From positions 62,001 to 126,000 of the forward strand of contig DATGQE010000070.1 in the NCBI GenBank assembly GCA_035304345.1: a DNA stretch of 64,000 nucleotides, given 5' to 3'. How positions within the stretch are numbered: position 1 is the stretch's first letter; every line of letters starts with the position of its first letter. Below, in pieces: positions 58,437-64,000 of the stretch. The notes under the pieces were generated by a model. The model made no database searches and was not told the DNA's origin. It saw only the letters and a program-made list of their open reading frames with translations. Source of the stretch: IDS-8 sp035304345 (GTDB lineage Bacteria; Pseudomonadota; Gammaproteobacteria; Steroidobacterales; Woeseiaceae). A program made the translations under genes and the position numbers.

Positions 58437-59452
58437 CGGGGTCTCCAGCGAAAGATCGCCGCGCCGAGCACGAGGAACACGGCGCTCATGGCGGTCAGCA
58501 CGGCGAGATCGACGCCGACGTCCGCGAGGCCGGCGCCGTCGAGCATGATCGCCCGCGCCGCCTCGAGCATCCAGGTCAGCGGGAACACCTTCGACAGGTC
58601 GATGACCCACCGGCTGGCGCCCTCGAGGGGAAACCAGACGCCGGACAGCAGCATCATCGGCCAGGTGACGAGATTCAGCAGGCCGCCCGCCAGCTCCTCG
58701 CTCGTGACCCGCGCCGCGACGACCAGGCCCATCGCGATCAGGCACACCGCGCCCAAGGAGGCCACGGCGAGCAGCGCCCAGTAGCTGCCCTCCATGCGGA
58801 TGTCGAGCAGCCAGGCCGTGCCCGCGAACACGGCGATCGTGATGGCGATGATCAGGACGAAGCGCGAGGCCACCTGGGCGAGCACGAACTCGAGCGGCGT
58901 GAGCGGCGTCGCGCGCAGGCGTTTGAGGAAACCGTTCTTGCGGTAGCGGACGACGACGTAGCCCACGCCGAACAGGCAGCTGAACATCATGTTCATGCCG
59001 AGGATGCCGGGCAGCACCCAGTCGACATAGCGCAGGGCCTCGCCTTCGATCTCCGCCTTCACGATGCGGCCCTCCGGATCCGTTTCGCGCAACGCGAGCT
59101 CGACGAAGTAGCCCTTCGGCGAGCCCGGATTCACCCAGTACTGCGCGGGCGGCTCGAGCCGCAACAGCAGGTCGAGCTCGTGGTGTGCCACCTTGCGCAC
59201 GGCCTCGTCCTCGTCGTGCAGCGGCACGAAACGCACGTAGCGGGTCGCGAGGAAGGGGTGGGCGGTCTCGTCGACGGTGTCGGCCTGCTGCAGCACCCCG
59301 ACTGTGTACTGCGGCCGCGAGGTGTCTCCGAAGATGAAATAGAGGCCGATCATGAGCACGAACGGCAGGAGCACGTTCCAGCCGAGCGTGCCGCGGTCGC
59401 GGACGAACTCCAGGTTACGCGCACGAAAGACCGCCCAGATGCGTTTCAGCAT
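58433..59452 (-). CDS. ABC-2-type exporter permease
   Basis: 339 residues. An N-terminal helix, a large periplasmic part (about 45-160) and five further helices, the usual layout of ABC-2 permeases (YhhJ/NatB-like). PLTPLEFVLAQVASRFVLII and PMMLLSGVWFPLEGASRWV are typical late motifs. It works with the ATPase gene 13 bases upstream. Substrate unknown; drugs, lipids or proteases are candidates. Confidence 0.9.
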   Translation of the reverse strand: MLKRIWAVFRARNLEFVRDRGTLGWNVLLPFVLMIGLYFIFGDTSRPQYTVGVLQQADTVDETAHPFLATRYVRFVPLHDEDEAVRKVAHHELDLLLRLEPPAQYWVNPGSPKGYFVELALRETDPEGRIVKAEIEGEALRYVDWVLPGILGMNMMFSCLFGVGYVVVRYRKNGFLKRLRATPLTPLEFVLAQVASRFVLIIAITIAVFAGTAWLLDIRMEGSYWALLAVASLGAVCLIAMGLVVAARVTSEELAGGLLNLVTWPMMLLSGVWFPLEGASRWVIDLSKVFPLTWMLEAARAIMLDGAGLADVGVDLAVLTAMSAVFLVLGAAIFRWRPR

Positions 59453-59465
59453 GATCCCGGCTCGC

Positions 59466-60350
59466 TCACGCGCGCAGCGAATGGCCGGTGAGGTCGAGGA
59501 ACAGGTCTTCGAGATTCGGCTGCCGGATCCGCAGGCGGTTCAGGCCGTGCACCTGCGAGGCGAGCTGCCGCAGGCTCTCGTTGACGTCGGTGGTCGGGAT
59601 CTCGACGACGCCGCGCGCCTCGACCACCCGGTGCTCGATGCCGCCGAGCGCGTCACGCACGTCCTCCACCGGCAGCTCGATCAGGACGTTCGGGTAGTGG
59701 CTTTCGAGCAGCGACCGCGGAGATCCCTGCGCGACGATGCGGCCGGCGTCCATGATGGCGATCTCGTCGCACAGGATCTCCGCCTCCTCCATGTAATGCG
59801 TGGTGAGCACGACCGTCGTGCCGCGCTCCCGGATGCGCTCGACCAGCGCCCAGAAGTTGCGCCGGGCCTGCGGGTCGAGCCCGGTCGTCGGCTCGTCGAG
59901 GAACACCAGCCGCGGCGCGTTCACCAGCGCCACGGCGAGCAGGAGGCGCTGCCGCTGGCCGCCGGACAGTGCGCGGTTGTCGCGGTGCTGGAGGTCGCCG
60001 AGCGAGCACTCGTCGATGATCTCGTCGAGGTCGGCCCCGCGGTCGTAGAGGCTCCGGAACAGCTCCAGCGTCTCGCGCACGGTGAGGAAATCCTGCAGCG
60101 CGGTGTGCTGGAACTGGATGCCCGATTCCTCGCGGAACCGGCGCCCCGCCGGCTCGCCGAAGTACCGCACCTCGCCGGACGTGGCGGGGGTCACGCCCTC
60201 GATGATCTCGACGGTCGTCGTCTTCCCGGCCCCGTTCGGCCCGAGGAGCCCGAAGCAGCTCCCTTCCGCCACGGCGAAGCTGACGCCGTCCACGGCGAGC
60301 ACGCCGGGATAGCGCTTCACGAGCCGGCGTGCCTCGAGCACGATCGCCAT
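59466..60350 (-). CDS. ABC transporter ATP-binding protein
   Basis: 294 residues from ATG 60350. Walker A GPNGAGKTTTVEIIEG at about 41-56, signature LSGGQRQRLLLAVAL, Walker B RLVFLDEPTTGLDP and switch His in VVLTTHYMEEAE are all present. The C-terminal domain is of the multidrug/lipid-export type. It forms a two-component exporter with the ABC-2 permease that follows. Confidence 0.95.
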   Translation of the reverse strand: MAIVLEARRLVKRYPGVLAVDGVSFAVAEGSCFGLLGPNGAGKTTTVEIIEGVTPATSGEVRYFGEPAGRRFREESGIQFQHTALQDFLTVRETLELFRSLYDRGADLDEIIDECSLGDLQHRDNRALSGGQRQRLLLAVALVNAPRLVFLDEPTTGLDPQARRNFWALVERIRERGTTVVLTTHYMEEAEILCDEIAIMDAGRIVAQGSPRSLLESHYPNVLIELPVEDVRDALGGIEHRVVEARGVVEIPTTDVNESLRQLASQVHGLNRLRIRQPNLEDLFLDLTGHSLRA

Positions 60351-60397
60351 CGGGTCTCCGGGAAGCCGAAAAACGCGAAGATTACCGCTCGGGAGGT

Positions 60398-60421
60398 CCC
60401 GGGGACAGGCTCTGCCCCGGG
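60398..60421. repeat. Perfect inverted repeat in a divergent promoter region
   Basis: CCCGGGG at 60398-60404 and CCCCGGG at 60415-60421 form a 7-bp stem around a 10-base loop, between the divergent ABC ATPase and VNG-repeat genes. It could be an operator or an mRNA hairpin. Confidence 0.4.
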
Positions 60422-60487
60422 GCGATTCAAACCGTGAGCCGCGCCGGGGCATCTGAGGACCGGTAACCCCCTCACGAGGAGCTTCGC

Positions 60488-61210
60488 ATGCTGAGACATT
60501 CCCTGGCGATCGCGGCGCTGGCCGGGCTGGTCGCGTTCGCCCCCGCCGCGCACGGGCTCGGGCTGGATTTCGGGCTCAACAAGGACATCCGGATCGCACC
60601 CGGCAGCGAAACCGACGGCCGCTCGACCGTGAACGGCGACATCGAGGTCGGCCGGGACGCGGTCGTGAACGGCGACCTCCACACCGTGAACGGCGGGATC
60701 GACATCGAGGCCAACGCCAGGGTGCGCGACGCGGAGAGCGTCAACGGCCGGATCCGCGTGGGCGAGGGGGCGACCGCCGGGATCGTCAAGAGCGTCAACG
60801 GGGCGATCAGCGTGGCGGGCGACGCCATGGTCCGGCAGGTCGACCTCGTGAACGGCCGCATCGACATCGAGCCGGGCGTCCGGGTCGAGCGGGGCGTGAG
60901 CAACGTGAACGGTGCGATCCGCATCGCCGGCGCCGAGATCGGAGCGGATCTCGAGACGGTGAACGGCGACGTCCGGCTGTCCGAGGGCGCGCAGGTCGCC
61001 GGCGACCTGGTCGTCCGGAAGCCCCGGGGCTTCAACGCCGACCGGCGGCGGCTGCCGGAAATCGTCGTCGGACCGGGGGTCAGGATCGACGGCGAGATCG
61101 TGCTGGAGCGGGAGGTCGAGCTGTACCTGAGCGAGACCGCCGAGGTCGGGGGGGTGCGGGGCGTCATGAGCCTCGGGGACGCGGTGCGCTTCAGCGGGGA
61201 GCACCCCTGA
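60488..61210 (+). CDS. Exported VNG-repeat beta-helix-like protein
   Basis: 240 residues. A signal sequence of about 24 residues (cleavage near AAHG) leads into a mature region with eight VNG-(D/G/R/A)-(I/L/V)-x-(V/I/L) steps between about residues 45 and 170 (TVNGDIEV, VVNGDLHT, TVNGGIDI, SVNGRIRV, SVNGAISV, LVNGRIDI, NVNGAIRI, TVNGDVRL). The pattern indicates a right-handed beta-helix, related in style to bactofilins and polymer-forming proteins, but secreted. Possible role in envelope scaffolding. It diverges from the ABC exporter genes. Confidence 0.75.
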   Translation: MLRHSLAIAALAGLVAFAPAAHGLGLDFGLNKDIRIAPGSETDGRSTVNGDIEVGRDAVVNGDLHTVNGGIDIEANARVRDAESVNGRIRVGEGATAGIVKSVNGAISVAGDAMVRQVDLVNGRIDIEPGVRVERGVSNVNGAIRIAGAEIGADLETVNGDVRLSEGAQVAGDLVVRKPRGFNADRRRLPEIVVGPGVRIDGEIVLEREVELYLSETAEVGGVRGVMSLGDAVRFSGEHP

Positions 61211-61244
61211 TCCCGGCCCCGGCCGACCCCCGTTTGCTTTGCCC

Positions 61245-61260
61245 AAGGAGGCCGTAAAAT
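61245..61260 (+). promoter_or_regulatory. Overlapping ribosome site and -10 before the YgjP gene
   Basis: AAGGAGG (61245-61251) lies 15 bases before the GTG at 61267, too far for normal use, and TAAAAT (61255-61260) ends 6 bases before it. Either the start is leaderless or the gene begins elsewhere. Confidence 0.35.
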
Positions 61261-61266
61261 AGCGGG

Positions 61267-62022
61267 GTGCGTTCCCCCCGCTCCCAGCTCTCGCTGTTTC
61301 CGGACGGTGCCGCCGCCCTGCACCTGCCGGCGTTCTCCGTGCGCAAGAGCGCGCGCGCCAAGCGCCTCACGATCAAGGTCTTCCCGAGGGGACGCGTCGA
61401 GGTCGTGGTGCCGCGCCGGACGCGGGCCGCGGACGTGCAGGCGTTCGTGGCCGAGAACGCGGGCTGGATCCGCGAGGCGCGCAACGCTTTCGCGGTGGAG
61501 CACCTGCCCGAGGACCTCGCCCTGCCGTCCACGATCCGGCTGCGCGCGCTGGGCAGGACGGTGCGCGTGCGCTACGTGCGCCGCCGCGATCTCCGCTCGG
61601 TGCGCTGCCGCACGGTCGGCCAGGTCCTCGAGCTCACCGGGCCCGTGGACGACGAGTCGGCCTGCCTCGCGGCGCTGAGGCGCTGGCTGTGCCAGCTCGC
61701 GCGCGTCGAGCTCGAGCCGCAGCTCGAGCGGCTGGCCGCGCGGATGCGCACGCCCTACCGCAAGCTGCAGATCCGCGCGCAGCGCACCTGCTGGGGCAGC
61801 CACAGCTCGAGCGGCACCATCAGCCTGAACTTCTGCCTGCTGTTCCTGAAGCCGGAGCTGGTGCGCTACCTGATGGTGCACGAGCTCGCGCATGGCCGGC
61901 ACATGAACCACTCGGCACGGTTCTGGAAGCTGGTGGAGCAGTTCGAGCCCGACTACGAGCGCCTCGACAAGGCGCTCACCGACAGCTGGCGCGAAGTTCC
62001 CGCCTGGCTCGGCATCTACTGA
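61267..62022 (+). CDS. YgjP-like zinc metalloprotease
   Basis: 251 residues from GTG 61267. The HExxH zinc motif is VHELAHGRHMNHSARFWKLV at about 203-222, and a basic helical core precedes it (KSARAKRLTIKVFPRGRVEVVVP). The family (DUF45/YgjP) is conserved but unassigned; a link to protein or nucleic-acid processing is often proposed. The GTG start is accepted because the conserved RSPRSQLSLFPDG start lies just after it. Confidence 0.85.
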   Translation: MRSPRSQLSLFPDGAAALHLPAFSVRKSARAKRLTIKVFPRGRVEVVVPRRTRAADVQAFVAENAGWIREARNAFAVEHLPEDLALPSTIRLRALGRTVRVRYVRRRDLRSVRCRTVGQVLELTGPVDDESACLAALRRWLCQLARVELEPQLERLAARMRTPYRKLQIRAQRTCWGSHSSSGTISLNFCLLFLKPELVRYLMVHELAHGRHMNHSARFWKLVEQFEPDYERLDKALTDSWREVPAWLGIY

Positions 62023-62047
62023 GCGCCCCCGCGGCCGGGGCCACGCG

Positions 62048-63061
62048 TCAGCCTTCGCCCAGGAGCTCGCGCAGGTTGATCACCGCGGCATTCGCGCGCG
62101 CGAGGTAGTTCGCCATCACGAGCGAATGGTTGGCGAACAGGCCGTAACCGCCGCCGTTCAGCACGACCGGCGAGCGCAGCGGCTGGATGCTGGCCTCGAG
62201 CTCGCGGATGATCTGGCGCACGCTGGCCTCGGCGTTCTTGTCCTTCAGCACCTGCGCGAAGTCGAACTCCGCGGCGCGGAAGAAGTGCAGCAGGGCCCAC
62301 GCGGTGCCGCGCGCCTCGAAGAAGACGTCGTCCACCTCGAGCCAGGGCGTGCGCACGTCGACGCGGTCGCCGAAAGGCGAGGTGGCCTCGGCCGCGCGGT
62401 CCCCGGCGAGGTCCGTGTTGATCACGTCCCGCGTCACGCTGTTGCCGAGCCGGCGGGTGAGGCTGCCCAGGCGCTTCTCCACCTGCGCCAGCCATTCGCG
62501 CAGGTTGTCGGCGCGTGCGTAGAAGCGGGCCGGCGGCTCGCGGCTGCCGGTGAGCCGGTCCCGGTAGCGGGTGAAGCCCTCGATGGCCTCGCGGTAGCGG
62601 GCTTCGGCGGGCGGCAGGAGCCAGGAGTCCATCTCGGTGAAGAACAGCGGCTCGGCGACCGCGAGGTCGGGGTCCTCGCGCGACTGCGACTGGCTGCGGC
62701 TGTAATCGTTGCGAAACACGCGCGCGAGGTCGCGCACCTGCTGTAGCACGCCGTATTCCCAGTTCGGGATGTTGTCCAGGAAAACGCCGGGGGAGAGCCG
62801 GTCGTTGCTCAGGAAGCCGCCCGGCTTGTCGAGCAGTGTCCGGGCCACCCGGATCAGCGTGTCCGTCGAGGCATAGCCCACGACCACCCGCTCGGAATCG
62901 GGGTTGCGGTTCACCCAGAACACGTCCGGTTCGCCGGACCAGTAGACGCACAACGCCGTGAACAGGAGCAGCAGCGCGCCGGCACCGAACAGCGCGGGCC
63001 TGAGCCAGGCGGGGTGCTGGCGAGGCGTTGCGTTGCCGGCCTGGCGGCGTCTGAAGATCAT
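62048..63061 (-). CDS. DUF2333 membrane-anchored protein
   Basis: 337 residues with one N-terminal helix (about 22-42) and a large periplasmic part. DUF2333 marks: VYWSGEPDVFWVN, TLIRVARTLLDKPGGFLSND and the long DVRTPWLEVDDVFFEARGTAWALLHFFRAAEFDF. Function unknown. It lies between YgjP and aconitase, transcribed with neither. Confidence 0.85.
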   Translation of the reverse strand: MIFRRRQAGNATPRQHPAWLRPALFGAGALLLLFTALCVYWSGEPDVFWVNRNPDSERVVVGYASTDTLIRVARTLLDKPGGFLSNDRLSPGVFLDNIPNWEYGVLQQVRDLARVFRNDYSRSQSQSREDPDLAVAEPLFFTEMDSWLLPPAEARYREAIEGFTRYRDRLTGSREPPARFYARADNLREWLAQVEKRLGSLTRRLGNSVTRDVINTDLAGDRAAEATSPFGDRVDVRTPWLEVDDVFFEARGTAWALLHFFRAAEFDFAQVLKDKNAEASVRQIIRELEASIQPLRSPVVLNGGGYGLFANHSLVMANYLARANAAVINLRELLGEG

Positions 63062-63128
63062 GTAGCGTTAGCGAATGCTGGCGGACCCGGGGGTCGGACG
63101 CCCAAGTGTAGCAGACCCCTCGAACCCG

Positions 63129-63998
<870 letters not shown>

Positions 63999-64000
63999 GA

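Overview
The window reads as chromosomal core DNA of a high-GC (about 70 percent by eye) gammaproteobacterium. The evidence is the block ruvC-ruvA-ruvB-ybgC-tolQ-tolR-tolA-tolB-pal-cpoB followed directly by a tRNA-Lys, a fused thrA followed by thrB and thrC, a synthetase-only RelA, and sucA-sucB-lpdA as one unit. The content would suit a Xanthomonadales-like or Chromatiales-like lineage, but no rRNA is present and I do not name a genus. I see no insertion sequence, integrase, CRISPR array or prophage. Coding density is high and no gene-free stretch exceeds 300 bases.

Layout. 1-4065: the end of a RarD-type exporter, an unusual PfkB-like protein lacking its catalytic Asp, a small gene behind a textbook sigma-54 promoter, a Cys/Met-type PLP lyase and a membrane-anchored unknown. 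4182-8407: tRNA-Gly(CCC), a Cas4-like/exonuclease fusion (DUF2779) and two exported amidohydrolases. 8598-13764: small membrane proteins, an M19 dipeptidase lipoprotein and a DUF3300 protein with a 7-residue repeat tail. 13903-18247: an MFS transporter, a MocR-type regulator divergent from an EamA exporter, and an unknown. 18424-20502: a zinc-ribbon protein, then queC and queE (7-deazaguanine/queuosine) and a small membrane protein. 20591-30353: a catabolic and mixed region with a Rieske oxygenase, an M20 amidohydrolase, a PQQ-type sugar dehydrogenase, formate-THF ligase, a small ribbon-helix-helix-like two-gene unit, a FAD amine oxidase-like protein and an outer-membrane-like protein. 30570-32854: a double-glycine-leader peptide gene lying tail to tail with a CPBP protease, a cytochrome c lipoprotein and a DUF5658 protein. 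32968-38634: sucA-sucB-lpdA. 38618-44321: an NTF2-like protein, relA, yebC and ruvCAB. 44338-49636: the Tol-Pal operon and tRNA-Lys. 49723-54460: thrABC. 54523-57461: a NERD protein and a four-gene unit of two DUF1538 membrane proteins, a P-II-like protein and a CBS protein. 57618-64000: tatD with an ABC exporter, a VNG-repeat secreted protein, a YgjP-like metalloprotease, DUF2333 and the 3' end of acnA.

The strongest candidates for an undescribed system are: (a) the microcin-like peptide at 30570 with its 12-bp leader repeat and the neighbouring CPBP protease; (b) the DUF1538/DUF1538/P-II/CBS operon at 55159-57461, which looks like a two-part membrane carrier with nucleotide-sensing regulators; and (c) the sigma-54/IHF/enhancer-like promoter that drives an 83-residue protein of unknown function at 1522. 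All three are read from sequence alone and none was tested by a search.
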